Shown here: positions 44,458-53,255 of the stretch, piece after piece
Layout: each line of letters begins with the position of its first letter
Numbering within the stretch: position 1 is the first letter of the stretch
The notes under the pieces: model-generated
The model's input: the letters and a program-made list of their open reading frames with translations, nothing else
What the model was told of the DNA's origin: nothing
The model's database searches: none
Assembly: GCF_016918565.1 (NCBI RefSeq)
Contig: NZ_JAFFQD010000017.1
Location: 34,590 to 98,589 of the forward strand
DNA from: Desulfogranum marinum
GTDB taxonomy: Bacteria > Desulfobacterota > Desulfobulbia > Desulfobulbales > Desulfobulbaceae
Reading direction: 5' to 3'
DNA length: 64,000 bases
Position numbers and translations under genes: made by a program

Positions 44458-46068
44458 ATGGTTGCACTGATAAGAAAAAGTTCAAAAAATATGAAAAACG
44501 AAATTACCTCAGGACTTACCGTTGCTCTGGCACTTGTGCCTGAAGCTGTAGCATTTTCCTTTGTAGCGGGAGTTGATCCTTTAGTCGGACTCTATGCAGC
44601 CTTTATGGTCGGTCTTGTCACTTCTTTGTTCGGCGGGCGGCCGGGGATGATTTCCGGAGCCACTGGAGCACTTGCCGTGGTCATGGTGTCGCTGGTAAAA
44701 GAAGGAAATGCTATGGGGCTGGCGATGACAGAACCTGTGATGGATATGGGACTGCAGTATCTTTTTGCTACAGTGCTCATCATGGGGGTGATTCAAGCAT
44801 TGATGGGAGCACTCAAACTTGGCAAATTTATCCGCCTTGTCCCCCATCCGGTAATGCTCGGTTTTGTCAACGGGCTGGCTATTGTTATATTTTTGTCCCA
44901 ATTGAATATGTTTAAGAGCGTGGATAAAGGCATTGCTCATTGGCTGCAGGGAGATGATCTTCTCATTATGGCAGGGCTGGTGCTCGCGACCATGGCAATT
45001 ATGCTCGTTTTGCCGAAGATTACCCAAAAAATACCAGCAGCTCTTACGGCTATTTTGGTAATAACCGCTCTTACTCTGGGGTTTGATCTTGACGTAGCCA
45101 CGGTGGGATCATTTATCCGGGATGGTGGTGGAGACGGACTTAAGGGCGGGCTTCCCGTGCTGCAAACACAGATATTTACCATCATTCCCTGGAACTTGGA
45201 AACATTGACCTTTATTCTGCCATATGCCTTTATCCTGGCCGGTATAGGTATCATAGAGTCCTTGCTCACCTTAAATTTACTGGACGAAATCACCGAAACC
45301 CGTGGAAACAGCAATCGGGAATGCGTAGCCCAAGGGACTGCAAACATCGTTACCGCTCTTTTTGGAGGGATGGGTGGATGTGCGATGATTGGTCAGTCCA
45401 TAATTAACGTTAACTCAGGCGGTCGAGGCCGTTTATCCGGTGCTACTGCTGCAGTTGCCTTGCTTTGTTTTATTCTTTTTGGTGCAAGCTATATTGAGAT
45501 GGTACCCATTGCAGCCCTTACCGGTATCATGTTTATGGTGGTTATAGGCACCTTTGCATGGTCCTGTTTTCGAATCATTTACAAGATTCCCAAGGCCGAT
45601 GCTCTGGTTCTCATCATGGTCTCCGGCCTCACTGTAGCTTATGACTTGGCTGTGGCTGTATTCATAGGCATTATTATGTCGGCACTGGTTTTCTCCTGGG
45701 AAAATGCACTGAGGATTCGGGCGCGAAAAAAGTTTAAACAAGACGGTACCAAGGTGTATGAAATCTGGGGACCTTTGTTTTTTGGCTCTACCCAGATGTT
45801 TGTTTCCAAGTTTGATGTGAAAGGGGACCCGGATACTGTGGAAATTGATTTTATAGAGTCCCGTGTATCAGACTTTTCAGGAATTGAAGCAATTTCAGGG
45901 GTGGTGGAAAAATATGAAAAAGAAGGCAAGAAAGTTACACTCAAACATTTGAGCTCAGATTGTAAAAAGCTGCTCAATAAGTCTGATCGGAAATACAAAA
46001 CTATAATTCAGGAAAAAGTCGATGATCCCAGATACTGGGTGGTGGCTGATCCTAACAGTTTTCACTGA
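44458..46068 (+). CDS. SulP family inorganic anion permease
   Basis: A 536-residue transporter with 10-12 membrane segments and a cytoplasmic C-terminal STAS domain (residues about 430-530, VEIDFIESRVSDFSGIEAIS). The SulP opening ITSGLTVALALVPEAVAFSF and NRECVAQGTANIVTALFGGM-type motif are clear. The family imports sulfate, bicarbonate or other anions with protons or sodium. In a sulfate reducer sulfate is a natural candidate, but not proven. The start at 44458 avoids the upstream TTG inside the terminator hairpin; 44491 is another possibility. Confidence 0.9.
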   Translation: MVALIRKSSKNMKNEITSGLTVALALVPEAVAFSFVAGVDPLVGLYAAFMVGLVTSLFGGRPGMISGATGALAVVMVSLVKEGNAMGLAMTEPVMDMGLQYLFATVLIMGVIQALMGALKLGKFIRLVPHPVMLGFVNGLAIVIFLSQLNMFKSVDKGIAHWLQGDDLLIMAGLVLATMAIMLVLPKITQKIPAALTAILVITALTLGFDLDVATVGSFIRDGGGDGLKGGLPVLQTQIFTIIPWNLETLTFILPYAFILAGIGIIESLLTLNLLDEITETRGNSNRECVAQGTANIVTALFGGMGGCAMIGQSIINVNSGGRGRLSGATAAVALLCFILFGASYIEMVPIAALTGIMFMVVIGTFAWSCFRIIYKIPKADALVLIMVSGLTVAYDLAVAVFIGIIMSALVFSWENALRIRARKKFKQDGTKVYEIWGPLFFGSTQMFVSKFDVKGDPDTVEIDFIESRVSDFSGIEAISGVVEKYEKEGKKVTLKHLSSDCKKLLNKSDRKYKTIIQEKVDDPRYWVVADPNSFH

Positions 46069-46155
46069 TGCACTGTTTGGTTAGTAGGCTGGGGTTGACA
46101 ACGGGGAAAAATAGGGAAAAAGAGCTGTTTCTCAAAAGATTGTAACCCGAATGTA

Positions 46156-46257
46156 TCATGCACTTTTTGATTGAAAACGAAAAACAGACGGTTAATTGTA
46201 CGATTCCTCTTTAAGTAATAATATCAATTAATTGAGTTTGAAATAAAAAGTGCATGA
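46156..46257. mobile_element. 102-bp MITE-like palindrome, repeat copy B
   Basis: Perfect 13-bp terminal inverted repeats TCATGCACTTTTT/AAAAAGTGCATGA. On the minus strand the inside aligns with copy A at 17975-18069, for example AATTAACCGTCTGTTTTTCG against AATTAACAGTCTGTTTTTCG, and the start and end segments also match. No clear target duplication. Confidence 0.68.
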
Positions 46258-46328
46258 GCAATTCCTGATAACGGCTTTAATGTTGGGCAGCTTGCCAAGA
46301 AGCGAGAAGGCCATTGTGCTTGGTGCTG

Positions 46329-47093
46329 TCAGTAACGGTCCACAATCGAAGATATTGTACCATCCTGTTGCATTTGGTCGATAACCGTGTCGAATTCTTC
46401 TAATAGACTCAAGTGGGTGCTTTTTTTGTTTATCAGGAGGTGGAATGGAATGGTCGATAAGTTTATTCCTGTATCCAGAATTTCTTTTTCCAGCCCAAGT
46501 CGCTTTAAGGTCGGTTTTGCCGCAGGAGGCCATTCGATAACCACATCACCACGTTTATGAGCCAGCATCTGCCAAACATTTTCCAGGTTACTGCTTTCGT
46601 AAGTCTTGATACCTAGTGACTGGACATTGGTCTTGTGCCATCCATTGCCGCTATAGGTGATAACAGCAAGCTCCATGGCTTTAATTTCAATAATTTCATT
46701 GATCTGCTTGACTTGATCGATGCGTGGATGGTTGTTGTAAGTGAAGAGATGCTGTGATTTGGAGTAAAAAGGTCTCTTGCTGGAACGGGCATAGAACAGT
46801 CGTTCAGGAGTGGGGAAAGTTAGTATGGCATCAACTCTACCGTTTTTCAGGTGTTGCTGGCAACGAGCCCATGGGAACGGTCTCCAGACGAGAGGAATCC
46901 CCATCCTTTTTTGAAGCGCTTCGGTGATAATATCATAAAAAATACCTTTCATTTCACCAGATTCATCAATCCAGTGAAAAGGCGTAAAGGTGGGGTAGGC
47001 GATTCGTAACGGTTGTTGTTCTGCGTTGGTTGTTGGGTGCCGGAAGCAAAAGAGGACAGTCAGTAATATCAGGACCAGTTTTTTGGTACTCAT
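46329..47093 (-). CDS. Periplasmic solute-binding protein family 3
   Basis: A 254-residue protein with signal peptide (LVLILLTVLFCFRHPTTNA). The SBP_bac_3 fold opens with RIAYPTFTPFHWIDESGEM, followed by GIFYDIITEALQKRMGI. The second lobe has AVITYSGNGWHKTNV. No ABC genes are adjacent, and it resembles stand-alone binding proteins that feed sensor or chemotaxis functions, so transport is not assumed. Confidence 0.82.
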   Translation of the reverse strand: MSTKKLVLILLTVLFCFRHPTTNAEQQPLRIAYPTFTPFHWIDESGEMKGIFYDIITEALQKRMGIPLVWRPFPWARCQQHLKNGRVDAILTFPTPERLFYARSSKRPFYSKSQHLFTYNNHPRIDQVKQINEIIEIKAMELAVITYSGNGWHKTNVQSLGIKTYESSNLENVWQMLAHKRGDVVIEWPPAAKPTLKRLGLEKEILDTGINLSTIPFHLLINKKSTHLSLLEEFDTVIDQMQQDGTISSIVDRY

Positions 47094-47295
47094 AAAATGT
47101 TTTTTTGAAATCGGGCTAGTAATGATTTTAAATTACCGTATCGATATGAGACATGAAATGCAATTGAAAAGAACTGAAAAGGTCGGCTGGTTCTTCAAAA
47201 TGAGACGTTCCCTTTGGCTTCTCTATTTCCGTTAACCAAAAGGTGCAAAAAAAAAGTCAGGTTGATTAAAATGTTGTTGAGATGATTGGTCAGAC

Positions 47296-47400
47296 AAGGG
47301 GGAGGTTGGCTCCCCCTTTGTGATTATCTCATTGAGCCCGGTGAGCGGAAGTCACACTATGGATTCAGATAAGCTCGGGAACTGCAGCCCGCTACCGGGC
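47296..47400 (-). terminator. Two hairpins downstream of citrate synthase
   Basis: A hairpin pairing GCCCGGT with ACCGGGC starts at the gltA stop (about 47335-47401). A second, perfect 9-bp stem AAGGGGGAG/CTCCCCCTT follows at 47296-47318. Neither has a good U tract on the minus strand, but both sit where termination or mRNA 3' stabilisation is expected. Confidence 0.45.
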
Positions 47401-48672
47401 GTGAATAGGGACATAGTCATATTGCTGGTGACCTGTATAGATCTGGCGAGGGCGGCTTATCTTCCAGTTAGGATCATCCATACTCTCTTTCCATTGGGCA
47501 ATCCAGCCTGGCAGTCGGCCTATGGCAAACATCACTGTGAACATATTGGTGGGGATGCCAATCGCCCGTAAAATAATTCCGCTGTAAAAATCAATGTTTG
47601 GATAGAGGTTATGGTCGATAAAGTAAGGATCTTTTAAGGTCATCTCCTCAAGTTCTTTAGCTGTATCCAGCAGCGGGTCAGTGATTTGGATTGCTGCCAG
47701 CAAGTTATCACACATTTTTTTCATGATTTTTGCGCGGGGGTCATACGTTTTGTACACCCGGTGACCAAAACCCATAAGTCGAAAAGGATCGTTTTTATCT
47801 TTGGCCCGCTGTATTATTTTTGTGCAATCACCGCCATTGTTGTGAATATTATCAAGCATTTCGATGACCGCCTGGTTGGCACCCCCATGCAGCGGCCCCC
47901 AAAGGGCTGCAATGCCTGTAGAAATGGCGGTATACAGGTTTACCCTTGCGCTACCTACCATGCGAACGGAGGAGGTTGAACAATTCTGCTCGTGGTCGGC
48001 ATGAAGAATCCAGAACACCCTGAGCGCATTAACTGCCTCCCGTTTAATTTCGTAAGGGGTTACCGGGGTGTCAAACATCATGTTGAGAAAATTTTCGCAA
48101 TAGGTCAGGTCCGGTCTTGGTAATACTATTTCATGACCTCTGGAAATTTTATACGACATGGCCGCCATTGTGCGTACTTTTGCCAATAACCTGGTCACCG
48201 TGATGTTGATTTCCTCTTCCAGCGTATCAAGCTCCGGGTAAAAGCTTTTCATAGCATTAACCATGGAAGAGAGGATACCCATAGGGTGAGACGCTCTTGG
48301 GAAATTTTGATAAAAAGCCTTTAAATCGGTATGGACCAGACTGTGGTCGTTAAGCCTTACCGATAATTGGGTCAGTTCATCCCGATTGGGCAGCCTGCCA
48401 TTGATGAGCAGGTAGGCGGTCTCTTTGAAGGATGCCTTTTCAGCCAGTTGTTCTACCGGGATCCCTCTGTAGCGCAGGATGCCTTTTTCTCCATCCATGA
48501 AGGTGATTGCACTCAGGCAACTGCCGGTGTTGGCATACCCAGGATCAAGGGTTATCAATCCTGTCTCGGCGCGCAGCCTCGATATATCAATGGCTTTTTC
48601 CCCTTCACTTCCAGTTACTAAGGGGAGTTTTACTTCTTTACCACGATATGTAAGCGTGACAAATTCGTCCAT
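47392..48672 (-). CDS. gltA: Citrate (Si)-synthase
   Basis: A 426-residue type II citrate synthase. Active-site residues are found in ILHADHEQNCSTSSVR, GPLHGGANQAVIEML and MGFGHRVYKTYDPRA. It condenses oxaloacetate with acetyl-CoA. Together with the kor operon in this window, it supplies two steps around 2-oxoglutarate. Monocistronic. Confidence 0.95.
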   Translation of the reverse strand: MDEFVTLTYRGKEVKLPLVTGSEGEKAIDISRLRAETGLITLDPGYANTGSCLSAITFMDGEKGILRYRGIPVEQLAEKASFKETAYLLINGRLPNRDELTQLSVRLNDHSLVHTDLKAFYQNFPRASHPMGILSSMVNAMKSFYPELDTLEEEINITVTRLLAKVRTMAAMSYKISRGHEIVLPRPDLTYCENFLNMMFDTPVTPYEIKREAVNALRVFWILHADHEQNCSTSSVRMVGSARVNLYTAISTGIAALWGPLHGGANQAVIEMLDNIHNNGGDCTKIIQRAKDKNDPFRLMGFGHRVYKTYDPRAKIMKKMCDNLLAAIQITDPLLDTAKELEEMTLKDPYFIDHNLYPNIDFYSGIILRAIGIPTNMFTVMFAIGRLPGWIAQWKESMDDPNWKISRPRQIYTGHQQYDYVPIHAR

Positions 48673-49193
48673 AATACCTCCTGTTACCCCGTTAACTTGC
48701 TTTATAGGACAACTTAAGATACGGGGCGATGTCTGAAATTATAGCCTTTCAACATCGATATACTAAATATTTTCCAAAAGCTAAAAACATATGCGCTTTG
48801 GATTGCAAATCAGCGATGTATAGCTCTATATTCTTTATTTGTTAAACAAAAATGAGACTCTTGGCCGTAGTTTGAGAACAAATGTAGGGTAGCGCCATCT
48901 ATTTTTATGATGTTCGCTTGCTAAGCAACATCACCTTTTATCGAAACTCGACGTCAGTCGTTACCTTGATAGAATGTTCTGATCCCGGCTGGTTGTAGTA
49001 TTTAACTCTGTAGATCGATAAAGAACAGAATTACAGTCAATTTATAGCTAATAGAAAAGGGCAGGATTTAGAAAAAATCCTGCCCTTCAGAATGCAGCTA
49101 TTTTAGTGCCGTTACCTTATTAACCGCAAAGAGCTGGAAAGGTTGCCTCACCTTTGTCTTGCGATCTTGTCGGAGAAAAAAAGCTTTCTCTTT
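48673..49193. other. Spacer, promoter side of gltA
   Basis: No gene supported. It contains the terminator of the zinc-ribbon gene at 49057-49087. Confidence 0.4.
49057..49087 (-). terminator. Terminator of zinc-ribbon gene 1
   Basis: Perfect 13-bp stem AAGGGCAGGATTT/AAATCCTGCCCTT with a 5-nt loop, followed on the minus strand by TTCTATT. Placed 107 bp after the stop. Confidence 0.65.
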
Positions 49194-49424
49194 TTAGTGA
49201 TTTTCAAACATCACATCACCAAAATAATCATCTGTATCGTATCTCTTTTCAGCTATAGATAATTTCACAGGCTTTTTGGAAGTGAGTATATATTCTGTTC
49301 CACATTCATAGCAAACTACCAAATCACCTTTAGCGAGATAGTACATAATCGGAATGTATTCCAAGCAAATTTCGCATTTCTCGAATCGGTTATTGTCTGC
49401 TTGATGTTTATTAGCTCTGCCCAT
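49194..49424 (-). CDS. Small zinc-ribbon protein, paralog 1
   Basis: A 76-residue protein with a two-pair Cys zinc ribbon (CEIC at 17-20, CYECG at 38-42), then EYILTSKKPVKLSIAE and an acidic end DDYFGDVMFE. It aligns without gaps to the gene at 50159-50389 (53 of 76 residues identical). Family and function unknown. A strong sigma-54 type promoter lies just upstream, and AAGGAGA precedes the ATG. Confidence 0.8.
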   Translation of the reverse strand: MGRANKHQADNNRFEKCEICLEYIPIMYYLAKGDLVVCYECGTEYILTSKKPVKLSIAEKRYDTDDYFGDVMFENH

Positions 49425-49473
49425 TTCAATCTCCTTAATTTGTTGGACAATGGAAACATGATGAAATTTATCA

Positions 49474-49488
49474 GCAATAAAAGTGCCA
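49474..49488 (-). promoter_or_regulatory. Sigma-54 promoter of zinc-ribbon gene 1
   Basis: Minus strand TGGCACTTTTATTGC: GG and GC separated by exactly 10 nt, a near-consensus -24/-12 pair. It is 50 nt before the ATG. The sequence TGAGCTGGCA around the -24 box is shared with promoter 2. Confidence 0.85.
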
Positions 49489-49576
49489 GCTCAAATAAAT
49501 GCTATATGTTGTAGCTATAGGGGCATTGTACTGCAAAAAGGAAAAACGTGTGGTGAGAGTACGGAGAGCGATCGCA

Positions 49577-49673
49577 TTCCGAAAAAAAATATCATGGAGG
49601 GGGAGGTGAATCTTAACTTTTTGTTATTATTATTTTTAAATGCAAAAGTTCCGATTTGTAGGTTAATTTCCGA
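49577..49673. promoter_or_regulatory. Possible enhancer sites upstream of zinc-ribbon gene 1
   Basis: TTCCGA occurs at 49577, 49649 and 49668, 90-200 bp upstream of the sigma-54 promoter. The same hexamer is repeated upstream of promoter 2, suggesting binding sites of the neighbouring activator. Confidence 0.4.
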
Positions 49674-49689
49674 TTTTTATAATTTTTAT

Positions 49690-50007
49690 CCTGCACTTTT
49701 ATTCATTGAGTTGAATGCGTAGCCTGTGCTCTATTTCAGGTGATTGCCACTGAAAAGAGGTGGCTTGATACAAAAAGCTTACCCTCTGGGGAAAATTTGA
49801 ACATAACGAGGTAAGCGCAAAGTACCGGGAGGTCGGGCTAAGTGATATCGTCCAAAAAGCCTCGAGTATTAACTGAATCCTGCACGTCGAATGTTGGGGA
49901 AAAATAAATTTTACCTTAAAAACAATATATTGGGCAGATAATTTATATGAAGTTCTATTCACTGTATGGGTGAATCTGTTTTTTTTTCACCTCCAACGCC
50001 TTTAGGC
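49690..50007. other. Spacer between the zinc-ribbon paralogs
   Basis: No gene supported; the open frame on the minus strand (49699-49962) has no ribosome site or family resemblance. Confidence 0.4.
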
Positions 50008-50121
50008 ATCGGCAATTTCGCCGAATCTGCTTGGTTACCGAAGGCTTGAACTATTTTAATACGTCTGTGCCTTCGGTGCCTCGCATCTCCGGCAGGTCGT
50101 GAAGACTCCGAAATTGCCGAT
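50008..50121. repeat. Nested inverted repeat behind zinc-ribbon gene 2
   Basis: Outer perfect 13-bp arms ATCGGCAATTTCG/CGAAATTGCCGAT and inner perfect 9-bp arms ACCGAAGGC/GCCTTCGGT. It lies 37 bp after the stop of gene 2 and would fold into one long hairpin in its transcript. Confidence 0.6.
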
Positions 50122-50158
50122 TCCAGGATTTAGGTTTTAAACAAACGGGGGTCTCTTT

Positions 50159-50389
50159 TTAGTATTCTTCAAACATCAAATCTCCAAAGTAGTCGTCTGG
50201 GCCGTAACTGCCTTCAGCTATAGATAGCTTCACGGGACTTTTTGATGTGAGTATGTATTCTGTTCCGCATTCAGAGCACATTATCAAGTCGCCTTTACTA
50301 AAATAGTAATCAATTGGAATGTCTTGCCTGCAAATTTCGCATTTCCCAAATCGGTAATTGTCAACGCGATGTTTATTGAACTTGCCCAT
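50159..50389 (-). CDS. Small zinc-ribbon protein, paralog 2
   Basis: A 76-residue paralog of the gene at 49194-49424, with CEIC at 17-20 and CSECG at 38-42, YILTSKSPVKLSIAE and the acidic tail DDYFGDLMFEEY. The ribosome site AAGGAGA is the same as in paralog 1. Expressed from its own sigma-54 type promoter and lying between the activator gene and paralog 1, it looks like a direct target of that activator. Confidence 0.8.
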   Translation of the reverse strand: MGKFNKHRVDNYRFGKCEICRQDIPIDYYFSKGDLIMCSECGTEYILTSKSPVKLSIAEGSYGPDDYFGDLMFEEY

Positions 50390-50439
50390 TTTAATCTCCT
50401 TAAAATGTTAAAAAATGGAAACCCGATGGAAAAATGGCA

Positions 50440-50455
50440 ATCAAAAAATATGCCA
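50440..50455 (-). promoter_or_regulatory. Sigma-54 promoter of zinc-ribbon gene 2
   Basis: Minus strand TGGCATATTTTTTGAT: GG, 10 nt, then GA in place of the usual GC. Weaker than promoter 1 but preceded by the same TGAGCTGGCA. TTCCGA-type hexamers at 50544, 50614 and 50633 lie upstream. Confidence 0.7.
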
Positions 50456-50629
50456 GCTCATTTGCATCTCGTATGTGTCTGTTGTTTCCTTTTTTTTCGG
50501 AGAGTAGCGTAAGCCGTACGATGACCGTTGTCGAATGGAAAAATTCCGGAAAAATGATGTAAAATGAAAAGGTGAAATGTAACTAATTGATATCTTGAGT
50601 AATAAATAAAAATTTCCGAACTGCTGAAT

Positions 50630-52015
50630 TTATTCCGATTTTCTAAAGTCTTCTTTCTTTAATCCGTGTATTTTCATTTTGTTATACAGAGCTCTTGGAG
50701 TTAATCCCGCAAACTGTGCTGATTCGCCGATGCGTCCACCAGTGTATTCTAGTAGCTCAACAAGATATTTTCTTTCTGCAGATTGATTGAGGAAATTTTT
50801 ATATGATTTTAATGATGTACCAGGACGAAATGCGTGGTCAGCCAAATTCGTAGTGTCAATTACCGAGTCAGTGAATAGTTGATTGGGTATATGAATCAGG
50901 TCAGCCGTTATAATTTCAGTGTTGGCAAGCATCACCGCTCTTTCTAATACGTTTTGGAGCTCTCTGATGTTACCAAACCAGGGCACAGAGAGGAGAATTT
51001 GCATGGCTTGTTCATCCACTCCTTTAACGTACTCCCTACCGTTTCTCTTTTTTCTGTTCACGATATGCTGAACCAACAAAGGGATATCTTCGACTCTGTC
51101 ACGTAACGGCGGGATATGAATTTGAAATACAGAGAGTCGATAATATAAGTCTGAACGTAGTTGACCTGTTTTTAAAAGCTCGAATGGGTCGGTGTTCGTG
51201 GCTCCTATAACTCTGAAGTCAGTATTGATCTCAAGGTTCCCGCCCAGTCTCTGCAGCGATTTTTCCTGCAAGACACGCAATAATCTGACTTGCATTGCCG
51301 GAGACATTGATTCAATTTCATCTAGAAAAAGTGTCCCTCCGGAAGCATGCTCTATCTTGCCGATATGTCTTCTGTTTGCTCCAGTAAATGCGCCTTTCTC
51401 AAACCCAAAGAGCTCAGACTCTAAGAGGCTGTCTGGTAACGCGCCGCAGTTGACGGCCATAAAAGGGCCAGAGCGGCGACGCGACTCATTATGGAAAATA
51501 TTTGCGACAAGTTCTTTGCCTGTACCTGTCTCGCCTAATAGAAAAATTGGGGAGTCAGTAGGAGCGATATCTTTAACCAGATCCAGTAATTTCTCCATCA
51601 GTGGACTTTTAGTAAAAATTGCCTCTACTCCGGGTTGCTCTTGAACATAACCCGCAAGGTACTTTTTGCGATTTTGTTCTCGTTTATTATGCATCAGCTG
51701 AGAAAAACAATTTGCGCTTTTAGCTAACTCTTCTTCTTTAAAAACCGTGGCACGTTCAGGTGTCAGGTTCTCAATGGGGGAATGGAAAAGAAAAATATGA
51801 GGGGCTGGATGGGTTGCCAATAATTCGGGGAGGGCAATTTCTGGGATTTCCGGGTGTGCGGAATCAATGAGCCAAATGTCAAAAATACGAGAAAAGGCGG
51901 TCGAATAAAATTCAGAGGCAGAGTTTATATGAATAAAATTACATGAAAGAGATGAATAGCTCTTTACAAGGTCATTATAGTTTTTTGTAAGACCAAAAAC
52001 GAGAATATTAAACAT
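50630..52015 (-). CDS. Sigma-54-dependent transcriptional activator
   Basis: A 461-residue bacterial enhancer-binding protein. Walker A GETGTGKE near residue 162, the sigma-54 contact loop GAFTGANRRH near 213, Walker B GGTLFLDEIE, and a C-terminal Fis-type HTH (GRIGESAQFAGLTPRALYNK). The N-terminal 120 residues look like a receiver with the acidic pocket lost: the usual DD pair is absent and only LIDS remains. It may therefore respond to something other than phosphorylation. It ends next to the two sigma-54 promoters and is probably their activator. Confidence 0.9.
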   Translation of the reverse strand: MFNILVFGLTKNYNDLVKSYSSLSCNFIHINSASEFYSTAFSRIFDIWLIDSAHPEIPEIALPELLATHPAPHIFLFHSPIENLTPERATVFKEEELAKSANCFSQLMHNKREQNRKKYLAGYVQEQPGVEAIFTKSPLMEKLLDLVKDIAPTDSPIFLLGETGTGKELVANIFHNESRRRSGPFMAVNCGALPDSLLESELFGFEKGAFTGANRRHIGKIEHASGGTLFLDEIESMSPAMQVRLLRVLQEKSLQRLGGNLEINTDFRVIGATNTDPFELLKTGQLRSDLYYRLSVFQIHIPPLRDRVEDIPLLVQHIVNRKKRNGREYVKGVDEQAMQILLSVPWFGNIRELQNVLERAVMLANTEIITADLIHIPNQLFTDSVIDTTNLADHAFRPGTSLKSYKNFLNQSAERKYLVELLEYTGGRIGESAQFAGLTPRALYNKMKIHGLKKEDFRKSE

Positions 52016-52233
52016 TGATTCAGGGTTTTTTGTTACAATAACAGTCTGTTATGTGTGGTGAACATTACGATTATTCATTTGCTTTTGAGTCATCTCCATG
52101 GAAAACTTATCCTTGTTTTCAGCTGTCTATAATAACATCTTTATGCTGTTTGCATTCGTACTCATTATCCAGAAGAGGGGAGATTTTAGGGCGTCGTGAA
52201 TTGATAATGATCACGTTTCTTTTAGTACATGGG

Positions 52234-52872
52234 TTAATTACGCACTTTATAGAATAACGGTGCCATGTCTTTGAGAAAAAGTTCTTCCAGCTGTTCGTCA
52301 TTTGTACGCACAAATTTGTTCAGGTTAACACTGTGCATTTTGGCCGACCAGATTCGCGTACCTTTCTCTGCATCCAACAAGGTGGCCTCCATTACATCAA
52401 TAGTCTTGTCGATCTCTCTATCATCAGCCCATACATCGGCATAAATAGTCGAATAGTAACCATAACCGGCTTGCCAGCTGACTGCGCCTGCCCATGCGTA
52501 ATCTTTTTCAGGGAACTGGTAACTTGAAGTGGATTCGTTTGTCAGGTGGATTATCAATACTTCTCGTGCACCGGTAGTATGCAATGTCTGTTGTAATGTC
52601 TTTTTATTTACTTGATCTGTGCCAAAGTTAAACGCATAGCTTGGTATCGCTTTTATGCCGATTTTACCGAACTCTTCGACAAAGTTGTCTTCAAAAATTT
52701 TGTGAGCAGTCGGGTTTGTGAACACACCCATGATAAACACCGGTCCTTTGAGTTTGCCCCGGTACTCGGCATTGATCCAGGAGTCGGTAAGTTTATTATG
52801 GGCACAGCCGGCGACAAGCAAAACCACAGCGAGTAGATGGGCAACCAAAAAACAGCGGGTACGGTATTTCAT
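52234..52872 (-). CDS. Lipoprotein, DUF4136-like
   Basis: A 212-residue lipoprotein (lipobox LLVAGC, Cys at 23). The opening TDSWINAEYRGKLKGPVFIM and later part YADVWADDREIDKTIDVMEA, with TRIWSAKM, resemble DUF4136-type envelope lipoproteins. Unknown role. The next gene on the same strand (52936) is another lipoprotein. Confidence 0.75.
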   Translation of the reverse strand: MKYRTRCFLVAHLLAVVLLVAGCAHNKLTDSWINAEYRGKLKGPVFIMGVFTNPTAHKIFEDNFVEEFGKIGIKAIPSYAFNFGTDQVNKKTLQQTLHTTGAREVLIIHLTNESTSSYQFPEKDYAWAGAVSWQAGYGYYSTIYADVWADDREIDKTIDVMEATLLDAEKGTRIWSAKMHSVNLNKFVRTNDEQLEELFLKDMAPLFYKVRN

Positions 52873-52935
52873 TATGTCTTCCTGAAAAGTTAGTGAATAG
52901 CCTTGTATGGATACAAATCTTGGGCAGAAATCATT

Positions 52936-53253
52936 TTAACGCCTGCCGCCTCTGCCCGTTCTTACAGGGCGTCCCATACTCGCACGCCTGGTTCTTACAG
53001 ATTGAACTTTTTGCTGACGGGCAGGCTTGTTGTCCTGTCTCCGCTGTCGTCTCTGTTCTACGTTCGCATTATTAATATGGACATCAATGTCATTGTTATA
53101 GCCATACCTATGGTAGGGATAACGATAACCATCATACACGCCATATCTCCTCGTGTTCGATATAGAAGTACCGTAGTAGCCGCTGCAGCCTGCCAAAAAA
53201 AGCATGCAGCTTGCCAAGAGAAAGGTGATGAGCAAGGTGGTTTTATCCCCCAT
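52936..53253 (-). CDS. Small Arg-rich lipoprotein
   Basis: A 105-residue lipoprotein from ATG 53253, chosen because AAGGGG is 7 nt upstream. Lipobox LFLAGC; then Tyr-rich (YGVYDGYRYPYHRYGYNN), then a strongly basic tail with many Arg and Gln. No family recognised. It follows the VOC lipoprotein by 2 nt, so they are co-expressed. Confidence 0.68.
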   Translation of the reverse strand: MGDKTTLLITFLLASCMLFLAGCSGYYGTSISNTRRYGVYDGYRYPYHRYGYNNDIDVHINNANVEQRRQRRQDNKPARQQKVQSVRTRRASMGRPVRTGRGGRR

Positions 53254-53255
53254 GA

